Shown here: piece by piece, positions 1 to 12,256 of the stretch
Numbering within the stretch: the stretch's first letter is position 1
Layout of the letters: every line of letters starts with the position of its first letter
Assembly: GCA_020809705.1 (NCBI GenBank)
Contig: CP085827.1
Span: 2,604,001-2,668,000 of the forward strand
Length of the DNA stretch: 64,000 nt
Source: Calonectria ilicicola
Taxonomy: Eukaryota; Ascomycota; Sordariomycetes; Hypocreales; Nectriaceae
Reading direction: 5' to 3'
Position numbers and translations under genes: made by a program
The notes under the pieces: model-generated
What the model was told of the DNA's origin: nothing
What the model saw: only the letters and a program-made list of their open reading frames with translations
The model's database searches: none

Positions 1-24
1 AACCGACTTTCTTTTTTTCACACC

Positions 25-933
25 ATGTCTTCTTGTCACATCGCCCTTGCTGGTGCCACAGGCAACCTTGGGACTCCTATCCTCAAATCTCTTCTTGACG
101 CAAACTTCAAAGTCAAAGTACTTTCACGAAAAGTAGGGAACGCCTCAAGGTTGCCGTCCCATCCAAACCTTATCATTGAAGAGGTTGACTTCAATTCGGT
201 CGCGTCCCTGACCTCTACGTTGAGAGGTGTCGATGTCGTCGTCTCATGCCTTGCTACATTGGCGATCGGCGATCAGAATCCACTGATAGACGCCTCTGTA
301 AATGCAGGTGTCAAACGGTTTATTCCGGCCGAATTCGGCATGGATTCTGCAAATCCACTCTGCGTACAGTTGCCTGTCTGTGTGCCTAAAGCCGCCGTGC
401 AAAGGTATCTTCTGCAAAAGTCCAAATGCAATCCAGAATTCACTTTCACTGCCATTGCCAACGGGCTGTTTCTTGACTGGGGTCTCAAAATGGGCTTGCT
501 TTTAAATCTTTCTCAACATAAGGCGACTCTATATAATGGTGGCGATGTGTGCTTCAGCGCCACAAATCTCGCTGACGTCGCAAGGGCGGTATTGGGCGTC
601 ATTGGGCACCAGCTTGAGACTGCAAATCGCATTGTCTATATCCATTCCGCACTGATGACGCAGAACCAACTTATCTAATATGCGAAGGAAAAAGATGGAA
701 AAAGCTGGGAGACTATTGTCAAGGATACCGAGGAACTCAAGGAGGAATGCATGTCGGAACTTGCCAAAGGTCCTCAGGCCGATGTGGATATAGCAATGCT
801 CGGATTTTGTTTCTGTGGATCCATGAGCACTGCCTATGGTTGTGATTTCTCGGACCACTTGGACAACGAATTATTGGGCGTGAAGGAAACCACTGAAGAC
901 GAAATCCGAGCTCTAGTAGCAAGCTTGTTGTGA
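25..933 (+). pseudogene. NmrA-like / isoflavone reductase-type NAD(P)-binding protein with premature stop
   Basis: The N-terminus carries the Rossmann motif AGATGNLG a few residues after the start, followed by a typical short-chain NmrA/isoflavone-reductase-like fold (VSCLATLAIGDQNPLIDA, PAEFGMD). The family is about 300 aa. Here the frame runs from the ATG at 25 to a TAA at 676-678 (217 aa), then continues open in the same frame to a TGA at 931-933, giving about 302 codons. The part after the stop reads as a natural C-terminal region, so one C-to-T change from CAA would explain the stop. Such proteins act as NAD(P)H reductases or redox-sensing regulators in the cytosol or nucleus. Either the allele is broken, or the stop is read through, or a truncated protein is made. 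The next gene downstream is also damaged, which favours decay. Confidence 0.8.
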
Positions 934-1330
934 TCACATGGGATATGAAGGCATCGCCGTGTCAAAAAGGGTCATAGTTTTTGAAGATAGAGAAATAAAT
1001 AAAATATTGTTGAAAATATATCAACTCTCCTGTTGTAAACCATGAAGCAAATTTTCCTTTAGCCTCAAATTGTCACACCACACCATGACACCGTCGTGTC
1101 TTTTAGATGCAACTCAGTTTAGTGTCATTGCACCAAGTTCATTTGAGAACGCCCAGTGGAAAAATGCCTTCAATTAGTAATAGCTTTAAGTGGTGGGGCC
1201 TTCTTCCATGCTGACATACAACAGCTGACCAGCCACCTTCTTCTCTCTCTGGATCCAGGAATACCTTCACCTTTTTGTTTTCGGCCCCATCAACCATTAG
1301 TATCAGTAGTGCAATATTTGGGAGAAAACC
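934..1330. other. Short spacer, no gene seen
   Basis: An AT-rich stretch at about 980-1020 could hold the 3' end signals of the reductase. No coding region is supported before the zinc-cluster ATG at 1331. Confidence 0.5.
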
Positions 1331-3205
1331 ATGCCTACTAATTCAGCTCAGAAGAGAACCCAATTCTCAAGCTGCGATGCATGTCGCCGGTCGCGCGTTG
1401 CGTGTGACGCTTCAACATTTGGTCACCAACCCGGCAAGACACAAGGTCGCGGCTCGTGCTCGAGGTGTGTCAATTCTAAGAAATCATGTACATTTGAGGT
1501 AAGAAAATACCCTTGGAGTCACGCGATGGTATCACTGAAAAGATACAGTGGATCAAACGGGCAAGCAAAAAAGGCTCAAAACGACGTCAAAAGGTGATGT
1601 CAAATGTAGTTGAGGTTGAGGTGGAACCATACGGCTCTTCTGAAACACATTTCGAGTCATTGGACACTGAATTAACTTACTGGACGCCTCAAATCTTCCG
1701 GTATGGATTCGAAACCATGTTTGGTCCCTCTATCAACCCGGGCAGCTGCCCCCTCATGTATGTTCACTAGGTATTCGCTTATAGACTTCGTTTCTCTCTA
1801 ACGACAACAAGGATGAGAAAGAAAATTATAACCACCTTACGACTATGGATCTTTTCGATACTCTGGATGCCTTTTTGGACTATGGGTCTGGGGACCACGA
1901 GCAAAGGGAAGATGAGCGCAATCAAACCCACTATGCGTTGGCCCTTTCAATCAAGTCCTTCGTTGTACCTTGGCTGCCTCTGGTATGGCATGAGAACGAT
2001 ATTCCTATGACGCAATATGAAGAGTTTGTGAGACAAACCTGGCGCGCGACGAGAAGAGTGATGCTCAAAATTATCAATCGCGTCGCGTACAAGTCTGTAT
2101 TTGCCTTATACCTTTTTTCTCAAACCCCTATTCCCATAGGAATTTCTAAAGAAGAATTACTCGATGGGATCAGTGACTCAGCTTGCATTCAGACAGCCTT
2201 ATGGCAGATTCAGAAGCTTCGAGAGCGTCCAAGGGGATTTCAAGTCCAGGGATCAGAGGATCCAGCTCGGATCCCCATGATGCAACACTTTGCACCAGAA
2301 CTAACGCTACAGAAGCGTATCTAATTCTCGAAAGCAGAGCGTACTGGGCGGCAGTGGGCTGGGATACGGAAAGCTCTTTTATGTCAGGGCTTCCTTGACG
2401 TCGGGATTAAAAGGGGCGTGTTTGGAACCCGTATGGCGTCTCACCAAAGCGTTCATTTCTGAGTCACTCAGCTCCAGATCAGAGATCCAAAACGCAAAAT
2501 GCTCAATGGTATCGAATGAAACTACCGCTCAGGTATTTTCTAAGGCTGCTGTTTGCATATTGTATGTATGAAAAAACACCACCTCTTTGAAGGAAGCGCT
2601 TAGAGAAGGTGTCGACGAAGTGTTTTATCCACTTGGAAAGCGCTCCTCGATGCGATTGAGATTTTCAAGACCGAGATCTGTCCACTTCTCGATGCTTGTG
2701 AGAGACAGCTTCATTTTTGGATCAAAGATGTCGCTTGCATTGATATCATGTGAAGTTGCAATTTTACTTGGGAATTTTGATAATGATTGACGCAGTCGAG
2801 ATTCCTAAACGCATGGATCTGTTAAACCAGATTTCCGAGGAAAGAGATGAGGCTGAACGTGACTTGTTCAATGTCCTAAGTTTTGGTACAGAAACTACAT
2901 ACATCATCCATCGGTACGAGGAGAATCCAGAGATCTCAGGAGGGTCTCCTCTCGCTGCTGAACGCTCCGGATTACCCATCAAGGGTTCGTTGATTGCGAT
3001 TTACCCAAGTTCCCATCACGTCATATGTTCGGTCTCTTTACTAAGCAGGTCGATTTCCTGTCAGTATCGACAAAGGAAGCTGAATCCTGAGATCTATTCA
3101 CATTTGTCGTCGATTTTAGTCAAGGCACTTGAACAGCTTCCTCGAACTTCGCAATTTGTGCAAGAGGCCCTAGAAAGACTGAGAACCATTTCAACCCAGC
3201 GGTGA
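1331..3205 (+). pseudogene. Zn(II)2Cys6 transcription factor, frame-disrupted
   Basis: The start encodes a binuclear zinc cluster: SCDACRRSRVAC, a GHQPGKTQGRG insertion, then SCSRCVNSKKSC. A plausible intron (about 1498-1547) joins this to WIKRASKKGSKRRQK, a usual linker. Downstream protein-like blocks lie in changing frames: TTMDLFDTLDAFLDYGSG to about 2290, then TEAYLILESRAYWAAVGWD to 2395, then LTSGLKGACLEPVWRL from 2395, then KALLDAIEIFKTEICPLLD near 2640, then LGILIMIDAVE...RDEAERDLFNVL from about 2753 to 3205. Some changes could be introns, but the switches near 2395 (LP then LTSG with one base missing), 2630 and 2750 leave no room for one. I read it as a decayed regulator in the same neighbourhood as the broken NmrA-like gene. 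Confidence 0.7.
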
Positions 3206-5393
3206 ACAATACGTCTTTTACAAATATAGCAGCTATAATAGGATATTGATATGGCATCCTAGCTAAATTCTTATAGTGTTCGACATCGCTATTCCGCATT
3301 TGAGGCGTGCAAGGTCCCAATATATTGCGCAAAGAATAAATGCGCACTGCTTCAGAATCTCAACTCTTTGCGGGATTTCCCCGTGTTGTTGACCAACCCC
3401 TTTGTTCTCATATCATTTCACATGCTGCGTGATATTTCCGATTTAGGAATTTCCTATCTGGGTATTAACAATATCACTGGTATTGGAACATGGTTTGATC
3501 GCCCGGGTCTATTTCCAATGCTAGTCATAAGACTTATCTCCCTTTGGGGACTAGCGATGAAACATTTCAGGCATCTGGGTCAGATCTATGGCATCACTGT
3601 GAGACCGAACTGGATCTATAAGTTCATGGACTTGTCCAAGACGCAAGATTACAGGTAGATTAAGAACTCGAAAAGTGAGACGAAACATGACTGAACAATA
3701 GAGACTGTTGATTATTAGCAATTCATTCTTCTTTGGCACGATTTATGACACGATGGCTGTCTTGATACCCCACACACGAACGTCGAGCAAAGTCCACAGC
3801 AGAAAGTTGCGCAAGATCGCGAATTCCCTTTCGGGCTTAAATGGTACGAGGGGCATGGTTTGGTATGGATACCTTTTACATGACTCCGCAGGTTTCGGAA
3901 GCATGCCCGAAAAAGCCGGTAAGGGAGGGGTGGTTTGTTACCGTCTTGAACTCGAGGGGATAACTTCGGGTTTTTGACGGATGTCCATCAAAGCAAGCAG
4001 GGGTTTGGAGAAATCATGACAAGGGATGGCGTTCCGTTGGTGGCTTGGGCGGTGTAGGGGACTAGAGATGCACCGCGCCGTCTCTGTCATGGTTCAATCG
4101 AGGCTCTGCTTTCGGGGAGATCTGTGTTGGCATCGCGCCTTGGCAGATGGGAAACCTGGTGATTTACGCGTAAAAGGGTGGCCTCGTAGGTTGGGCTACT
4201 TGGCAATGCACTCGTCTTGTTCTAGCGCTCTTAGCAAGAGTTGCAAACAAGTTGAATAGAAATGCTTGAATGACGATCGCACTCGACATTTCCCCCGCGT
4301 CGGGAGAACATCGGGACACCAGTCTCCATGTCCCATCACAAGCTGTGAAAAGATTGGGAAATGTGACAGTAAACGGACCGATTGACTAGGTTATGCAAAT
4401 CCCTCATGGCTTTTAACTTGCCTCGCAAACAAGGTTTAGGGAAATGTCGCCCGAGCGCCACTGGAGCATGGGGATATTGTGGGGAGTCTTTTGCCGTGGC
4501 ATTTCGATCCTGGAGGCCCATGGGGTCTGCAAAACCACCCGAGATGTGGGGAATTAACGGGAATGACCACCACATATGGAGACCTTGGGGTGTTGTATTA
4601 AGTGGCATGGCTGGGTATGCAGGCTTGGCGGCCAGGACATAGTCGGAAAGTGAGAGTCTTGTCGGTGAACCAACCATATTGTTTGTTGCATTGCTGGTGA
4701 TGCCAATTTTGAAGCCCAAAACCAAGGCCAAGGATACGTCGCAACTCTAGCAAGTGTCTTGGGGTCGGGTGATCAACAAATCGTTAAATTGGCTGGGGCA
4801 TTGACTTGTCCAGCAATTCATATGGTTTGGCCCAATCCCGAATTGCACAGCCTAAGTTACCCGATCGCATGGTCCACCCATACTCTACATTCGCCCATGA
4901 TGAACGCGTTATGCACGTTGGTGACAGCCATCGGACCTTTGCTGCATGTCTACCAGCAGCTTGGGAAAGACCCTGGCAAATACAAGCGCTGCAATTGGCA
5001 CAAAATTTTCCCTCTCAAGCGCGATTCCGCGATGCATTCCGCTATCTAGTTGCCCGATTCCCGTGGCCCAACTGGCCCGTGATGTCTCATCAGAATGGGT
5101 GCTTGCACGGTGATCATGAACGCCGTAATCCACCTTCTCATTTATCCCAGCTCCTTCTAGTCTCCACAACCATGTAATGTCCACAGCATGCGGGGTTGGC
5201 AAGGGAGGTGATGTTTCTGTTACTCTGATCATTGCCCACGTGTCGTAGCATTAATGAGGGCATCTACCCACTTATAAAACGTCGGATAGGTCCCATGTTG
5301 GAGCTTTCGAGAGGTGGCTAGCATTGTTCTCAGCTGTCTTGGACTGCCCACAATTCACATACCCTCAGTTATCGAGTGTTCAAGAATAGCGCC
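3206..5393. other. 2.2 kb spacer without a supported gene
   Basis: The longest open frames here (96-131 codons) have no recognisable motifs, no splice logic and odd composition. Near its right end are a CACGTG E-box-like site at about 5237 and a TATAAAA at 5273-5279, 115 bases before the beta-glucosidase ATG. These are the likely core promoter of that gene. Confidence 0.5.
5273..5279 (+). promoter_or_regulatory. TATA box of the GH3 gene (candidate)
   Basis: TATAAAA lies 115 bases upstream of the beta-glucosidase start codon, a usual TATA-to-ATG distance in filamentous fungi. No transcription start is visible from sequence alone. Confidence 0.45.
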
Positions 5394-8064
5394 ATGGGCC
5401 TCAAGCTCAGGAATCTCCTAGCGTTGCTCCCACTTACCGACCTTGTGGGAGCGACCTGGAACCATGATGACTACTTGTCAAGTGCATCCCCCGAGGAGAT
5501 CCCTAACCGTAAGCAAAACACGCCTCTGTTTTGATACATGCATGTCTAACTCTCTCCAGCAATTGCCAATGGAACCAATTGGGAGGATGCTTTTAAAAAG
5601 GCAGAGGCCTTTGTCTCCCAGCTTACCCTAGAAGAAAAAGTTCTGCTAGTGTCAGGTACTGAGGGTCCGTGTGTTGGTAACATTGCACCCATCTACCGCC
5701 TCAACTTTACCGGGCTCTGTCTTCAGAATGGCCCATTAGCTCAGGAACAGGGAACATATAGCTCGGTATTCTCTGCTGGACTGACCATTGCAGCAACATG
5801 GGATCGAGACATCGCCTACAAGCGCGGTACCCACATGGGACAGGAGTTCAGAGGCAAGGGATCGCAAGTTGCCCTTGGACCCGTTGCTGGGCCGTTGGGT
5901 CGGTCTGCTGTCGCTGGAAGAAACTGGGAGGGTTTCTCACCCGATCCATATCTTACCGGAGAACTATTTACCGAAACCATTGTTGGTATTCAGGATCAGG
6001 GTGTCCAGGCATGCGCCAAACATTTCATCGGCAACGAACAAGAGACTCAGAGGCAGCCCAGCACAGACGCCAACAACATGACGATTGAGGCCGTCTCTTC
6101 CAACATTGACGACAGAACCATGCACGAACTGTACTTGTGGCCATTCCAAAAAGCCATCAAGGCAGGAGTCGCGACTGTAAGCGAATTGCAAAACCCGGTG
6201 AGAGCTTTGAAGTTAATTGGTGTATATAGGTCATGTGCAGTTACAACCGACTCAACCAGACTTACGCCTGTCAGAACAGCAAGGCTCTCAACGGGCTTCT
6301 CAAAGATGAACTTGGTTTCCAAGGCTATGTCATGTCTGACTGGGGTGCTACGCATAGCAGTGCCTACGCTGTCAATGCCGGCGAAGACATGGATATGCCA
6401 GGAACAGCAAGCTTTGGAACCGTCTTTTTCCACGACAACCTGGTCAAGTCAATCAACAATGGAAGCGTGTCAGTCGACCGCCTGGATGATATGTGCCGTC
6501 GGGTCATGACCCCATACTTTCACCTTAAGCAGGACGAGGGTTTCCCAGGGATTGATCCCAGTGAAAAGGAACTGAACGCAGTCATGTTCTCTAAGCGTAA
6601 GTGGAGATTAGTACTCGTAAGACGCGTTACTCACAAAATGTTTAGCTTCTGAGTACAAATACGAATTCACCTTTGGAAATGAGAGCAACGTGGACGTGCG
6701 TGACAACCACGGTGACGAAATTCGCAAGGCTGCTGCTGCTGGCACTGTCCTTCTCAAGAACGAAAACAACGCCCTTCCACTGAAGTCTCCCAAGCACATT
6801 GCGGTCTTCGGCAATGATGCAGGCGATGTCACTAACGGCATGTCAACCTGGTACTTCAACGGTATTGGTAAATACGAATACGGTGTGCTCGCAACTGGTG
6901 GAGGCTCCGGTTCAGGTCTCTTCACCTACATCGTGAGCCCCCTTGAGGCGATCAAACAAAAGGTTGGATATCGAAAGCAGACTCTGGTTCAATATGTCCT
7001 GAACAACACCGCCCTTGCTCAAGAAGGCAGTGCCAAGTGAGTTCTTCCAATGGTTAAGTTGATAATCTCTAACAATATGTAGCATCGCTGCTCTTCAGCC
7101 CTACCCACCTGACGTTTGCCTAGTCTTCCTCAAAAGCTGGGCAACTGAGGGTGAGGACCGCCCTACCCTTGAAGTTGATTGGGACGGCGACAAGGTCGTG
7201 GAGAACATTGCAGCAAACTGTTCCAACACCGTCGTCATCACACACTCGGGAGGCATCAACACCATGCCCTGGGCAGATCACCCTAATGTCACTGCTATTC
7301 TTGCTGCTCATCTTCCCGGCCAAGAGGCTGGAAACAGTATTGTGGATATTCTTTGGGGTGATATTAACCCATCTGGTCGATTGCCATACACAATTGCGAA
7401 GACTCAGTCAGACTATGACTTTGCGCCAATCACTAACTCGACCGAGTTGCTTAACACCGTTGAACGTAATGCTTGGCAAGCCGACTTTGAGGAAGGACTT
7501 TTGATCGACTACCGTGAGTGTCACTTGTTAGAGTCTTGCTAGTTGTACTAATAAATTCTAGGACACTTTGACTACTACAACAAGAGTGTTTTATACGAAT
7601 TTGGCTACGGTCTTTCTTATACCACATTTTCTCTAGCCACCGATGTTACAGTTGAGCCTACATTTGCCGGCACCCTCTCAAGCCTACCTCAATCAGCAAA
7701 GACTGAGCAAGGAGGCAACCCCAACCTTTGGGAGGTTGTATACCAAATTACTGCCACAGTTGAAAACACTGGCTCTATTGCTGGTGATGCAGTTACACAG
7801 CTGTACCTGAGCCTGCCACAGGGATCTGACACCAACTCCAAGCCCAAGCATGTTCTCCGAGGATTTGACAAGGTTTACTTGAAGGCTGGAAAGTCAGCAA
7901 CAGTCACTTTTGACTTGACCCGAAGGGATATCAGCTACTGGGACACCATCCAGCAACAGTGGGTCATTAGCTGTGGAGAGATTGAGGCCCAGGTGGGATT
8001 CTCAAGCAGGGATTTCCGAGCCACCAGCTCGTTTACCCCAATAACATGTGACTCCAAGATTTGA
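5394..8064 (+). CDS. Secreted GH3 beta-glucosidase (six exons)
   Basis: Exons 5394-5508, 5560-6176, 6230-6596, 6646-7036, 7083-7513 and 7562-8064 join in frame to 807 aa, the normal size for fungal GH3 beta-glucosidases. All five introns are 46-53 nt with GT-AG ends. Residues 1 to about 19 form a hydrophobic signal peptide. The GH3 N-terminal domain shows LGPVAGPLGR, GRNWEGFSPDPYL and KHFIGNEQE. The nucleophile aspartate is Asp281 in VMSDWGA. The second GH3 domain (RKAAAAGTVLLKNENNALPL onward) is followed by a C-terminal fibronectin-III-like domain (YEFGYGLSYTTF to the end). The enzyme releases glucose from cellobiose and aryl-glucosides outside the cell. Several NxT/S sites fit secretion. 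Nothing in the sequence suggests damage. Confidence 0.96.
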
Positions 8065-8158
8065 GCACTTAATGTATATATTTCCAATTTGATACCTAGA
8101 GATATTTTAAGAAAAGTTACCACACGCTTGTGCCCTGTCTCCAATAACAGATAGTTCC

Positions 8159-8747
8159 CTATTTTAAAAGCGCAGTGTTGTTGCTTTCTACAATGGTAGA
8201 TCGTGCATTCAGAGCTTCCTGTAAGATCGCGACCTCTTCAGCTCGTCGCATTTCATCTAACGCTGGTTGGGCGGTCAGCCAAGCCACCACCAGCATGCCC
8301 TTGAGAGACGAAGTAAACTTGAATCTTTCCACTGTGTACCAATCCAAACCCTTGTCCTGTAATTCTATTACCCATGGATAGTTCATTCTCATATGCAAGC
8401 GCAGTAACTCGGGATGACACCGAAGTTGATTGAGTGCTTCCCTGGTGGCGCTCACGTACCATCTAAAACTTCCCACAGCGAAACCAATTGATGAGCCCAC
8501 CAGAAATGGGATTGCAGCAGAGCCAGTCAAGATGCTTGCGACAATTGATGCAGAAACGCCGACAGCACCAGCCGTACAGGTTCCAGCAATAACACTTCGC
8601 AGCATACTAAAAAGCATTTGGGTTAGCAATTCTACATGTGAGAATATGGGTCACGGTCTTACAATAACCCCGGTCCACTAATGGCGAACCATTCGTTAGC
8701 AAGGCATTCTATGAAGTCAAGAATATTCGTACTTGGTAAGTCCCCAT
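8159..8747 (-). CDS. Small membrane protein with Gly/Ala-rich hydrophobic segment, unknown function
   Basis: The main exon 8606-8159 encodes SMLRSVIAG, then a long Ala/Gly/Ser-rich hydrophobic stretch (VGVSASIVASILTGSAAIPF), then FAVGSFRWYVSATREAL and VVAWLTAQPALDEM. A 57-nt intron (8663-8607) with a CTAAC branch site joins it to an upstream exon reading DFIECLANEWFAISGPGL. The true first ATG is not visible to me; the upstream frame closes near 8750, so another short exon is likely. The architecture (one or two membrane passes and a charged tail) resembles uncharacterised fungal membrane proteins. Function is unknown. It converges on the beta-glucosidase gene, with about 95 bases between the two stop codons. 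Confidence 0.7.
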
Positions 8748-9353
8748 CCGCCAACTATTCTAAGAATGTGCAATGGTCCTTGGCCATTGCCAATGAATTC
8801 AGTGACCTAAATATTCAAGAACTGGTTAGTCAAAGGGAGGTTGGTCGAGATCACAACTGTCAACATACAGCTCTCTCTTGCATCTTGAAGGCGTATTTGA
8901 ACTAGTGCGATCGTGTGATTATTGACGAAGCAATGGAATATTGTTGAATCGCGTTGTAGAAATGACCACGGTTTCGAGGACCGGGCGTGAAAGTCAATTC
9001 TTAGCGGATTTTGTCTCGGCCCGGAATGAGGCTTCATGTTAGTGTTAGGCTGCTTTCGGTTGGGAGAATCTTTCCGTGTTCGGACTTGCCCGAGCGTGAC
9101 ATAGGATACACGATAAGATATTTGAGTAGCTTTGGCAAAATGGTAGCAAATATGACGATGCAGATATATAGTACAAGTGAGATTTCCCATTTTCAAGTCC
9201 AAGAATGAACACGTTACAATGTTCATGCATGAGAGCATCGACCTTGCTTTCTTGGTTGATCGGTTTGGAGAGATACAAGAGCACAAAAATGAGTCACTCT
9301 TGTTTTGCAAGCTGGGATGATTTATTCTCGAATTGGTATATTTCTATATGAGT
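8748..9353. other. Spacer; may contain a missed first exon of the neighbouring small membrane protein
   Basis: A 167-codon open frame on the minus strand (8807-9310) has no family features. I see no other coding signal, RNA gene or repeat here. Confidence 0.4.
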
Positions 9354-11429
9354 TTAGTTGAAATGTGGAAAATACGCCGACCAAGACGGGATATCAAACA
9401 CCCTGGGATCCAGCCGCGACAAGTCGATAAAACACTCGACAATTAAAAATACCCGGGCAAAAACAAGAAACCCTGCAAGAATCGGCAGGTAGAAATAAAA
9501 GAAGTGCATATGCGGGAGTAACAAACCCAGCGTCAAAAACTTCTCCCAAATTGGCTCCTTTGCGGTGGGAGTGTCAAGACGCCGGCGTCGTTTGGTTCGT
9601 TCATACCAGTTTCGCAAGAAGTTGCCGTATAACGCGAGAAGAGCACCAGGTCCACTTGCACAAAGGCCAACCGAGGACATGAGCCAGAGGGCGTATTCCG
9701 TGCCGCTGCGGAAAGAGGAGTTTATCGCGATGGGGTGCAAGCCGCCATAGAAAGTACCAGCGAGTGCAAAGGCAATATGTGTCGCGATGTGCCTTTTTTG
9801 GAACCTGGTGAAGCTAATGATGTTGGACGGCCAGTTCTGAACCCTGTCAACTAAGAGGCTTGGTACATGGTCAGGGTTAAGTTCTGGGCTGGCGCTATCG
9901 CCTAGAAAGTTAATAAAACACTCCTCGCCGTCTTGATGCTTGAGAAAGCAGTCCACAAACTCCGAGGCACGGTTCCAGCGGAGAATATCCCCAATATTCA
10001 ACATAATGTAAGGTTCTTCTCCAGAAGAACCTGGTGATTTGGAAGGGATTTGATTGCTCAGTTCAAAACAAAAGCCATGCAAAGTTTGACCCATCCGAAG
10101 GACTTGGTAGGATTCTGATGTTCGGAAGGCGTTTTCTGGATCTGCAGTGTTGTACGGAGAAATGTTCAACTCAGCTTGTACTAGATTAGCATCTTCATTT
10201 TCCATTTTGGAAGCTGGTGAATTTTCTTCAAACCGAACCCTGGGATCAGATGTCATTCGAGGCTGGTACAGAAGAAGTTCCAGCTCCCGACGACCAGTGT
10301 AATTGCTAGTCATGGCCAAGAACGCCACGAGGTCCTCGCACAAGCGACCATCAATTAGAGTGGATCCAGCCACATCCAAAGGTTTCGGCCACCAGATGAA
10401 GTAGACAAAGAGCGCACACAATGCGTGTGCAAATGTGTTGAGTTCCAGTAAGGCGATTGGATATCCGTTGGACAGTCGAAAAACAGTGGATACGAGGAAC
10501 CAACTCGCTTGTATACAAATCATGAACTTCTTAAACCCGTCAGTTTTGCTTTTGTCAAGTATGTCCTCCCTAGAGATGGCTGGGAGAAGCTCTGGCCTAC
10601 ACCGCGCAATGAGCAGAACAGCTTCTGCTGACAAAGTTTGAAAGTTCGGTGAGCCCGGAACGAAACCTCGCGGAAGATGGCGCATGTCGATAGCAAAACC
10701 ACCCATGACGGTGTACCAGCTATGAGCTGTAGTCCATACCGGTAATTGTCGGCCGTCTACGGCCCGCGGTATTGGCACTGGCTTATCTGTCTTGATATCG
10801 TCCATTTGACTAAGATCATGCATCTGCGGTGTGGCGAAATTAGCTTTTGTAAGTAGATCACTCTGGGATACACCGTGTTACCTCAACTAGCGACCTGCCT
10901 TCGTCTTCATAGGTGCTAATTCCTATTGGCCATGGGGAGGGAGTGGAGGGACGGAGAATAGATTTTTTAGTTTTTGAAAACCACCGATGTATTGATCCTG
11001 GGGTTTGGCAGATTGATGCCCAACTGTTGCCTGGCCAGGCTTTTATCCTCTGCCATACTGTTGCGGCTGCTGGTTGGTGGAGAACTTTAATCATTCTCTC
11101 GTGGAATATGTTGGACGATCTATTCTGAGTCCACGCCGTGAACACGACCTAAAATATTTTCAACACCAAGAGCTTCAGAAGTGAAAATAGGGAGAAATTT
11201 TACGTACCATTTCAGGTGCCAATAGACCAACGACCATCCAACCAAGTTTTCTCCATGGTTGTGCTGTAGGCTTACCAGGCCCTGGGATATTGAGATGTAC
11301 TGCTGTCCAGGTACAGAGCAGAAGTGTGGCGAGGCAGGCAGATAGGATGCCCCATGTCCCACGAAACGTTGGCTCGGGGTTCCATGAAACAGTTCCGTTG
11401 ATCGTTGAATTGCCAAACAAGTTAGCCAT
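9354..11429 (-). CDS. 652-aa fungal multispan membrane protein, unknown function
   Basis: Three exons, 11429-11208, 11148-10882 and 10823-9354, join at phase 0 through 59- and 58-nt introns. The N-terminus (FRGTWGILSACLATLLLCTWTAVHLNIPG) is the hallmark of a large family of uncharacterised ascomycete membrane proteins with an N-terminal membrane pass. It is followed by VGLLAPEM, SWYTVMGGFAIDMRHLP, and the conserved block SNGYPIALLELNTFAHALCALFVYFIWWPKPLDV. The C-terminal third has further hydrophobic segments (HIATHIAFALAGTFYGGLHPIAINSSF, LWLMSSVGLCASGPGALLALYG, FLTLGLLLPHMHFFYFYLPILAGFLVFARVFLIVECF). Function in the family is not established. The gene looks intact. Confidence 0.88.
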
Positions 11430-12256
11430 TACCTCCGCTTACGACTCTAAAACGCCGCCTCTCCAAGATGTCGCTGCCAAGATCGAACAGAAATAACAGA
11501 TAGGTGTGTGGCGCAATGCTGCCAGGATTTTCAGCCTTATGTCACAAGCTGAGCCATGCGACGTTCTGAAACGAAACGACACGTGACTAGAATTAAGGGA
11601 ATGAACAGGGACGATTCGGTAATGCGAAGGATCATGCTAAAATATTGATGGGGCAACGGCAAATTGGTGCCGAGATACCAAGCTAGTGGCCACTAGCTGG
11701 CCTAGCACTTCAGCTTCAACTAGTTCTTCAGCTAGAATCCTCAATCATGTCACCGGATCTATCTTTTGGTGTTGTAGGCGTTTACCTGTGTGACCTGAAT
11801 TTTTTCAAAGTGTCTGCATGTGTCTAATATTTCTTGGTGAGTGTTGCATATTCTCATTGTCAACTGTGGATCCTATTTCGCTAAGAGGGCTTTTGGGGTG
11901 GTTCCATGCCTATCAGCGGGGATCCGTGTGATTGAGTTGTCACCCGTTGAAATTTTAGCCCACTTTCTGAGACCTCGCTAGTACTCTTGGGGTGAGTCTG
12001 TACCTTGAGGTGTTGAGATGATGAGCGCACTTGCTTGGAAATCTTTCCGGCGAATCTAATTGTAAACAGTGCAAGCCCAACTATCGAGTCGGGAAATGGA
12101 GGTAGCTCATGCGTAGAATGTGAGGCTTAGGGTAGGATGAAACCTCTGAACAATTTGAGCATCCTTCCTCTAAAGACCAGGTATTGACGGGTGCAATTAA
12201 TCGCGAGCAATGAAATCATATTCTAGAAAGAGATGGAAATTTCGTTGATATCTATC
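11430..12256. other. Spacer between two minus-strand genes
   Basis: It holds the upstream region of the multispan membrane protein and the 3' end of the aminotransferase. No ORF, tRNA or repeat is supported. A short palindromic CTAGTGGCCACTAG (about 11683-11696) is visible but has no context. Confidence 0.4.

Noticed and set aside
4336..4731. 131-codon minus-strand open frame upstream of the beta-glucosidase
   Set aside because: No motifs, no splice context and no start or composition evidence; it lies in a spacer with other random frames.
8807..9310. 167-codon minus-strand frame
   Set aside because: Not protein-like; at most part of it is untranslated sequence of the neighbouring membrane-protein gene.
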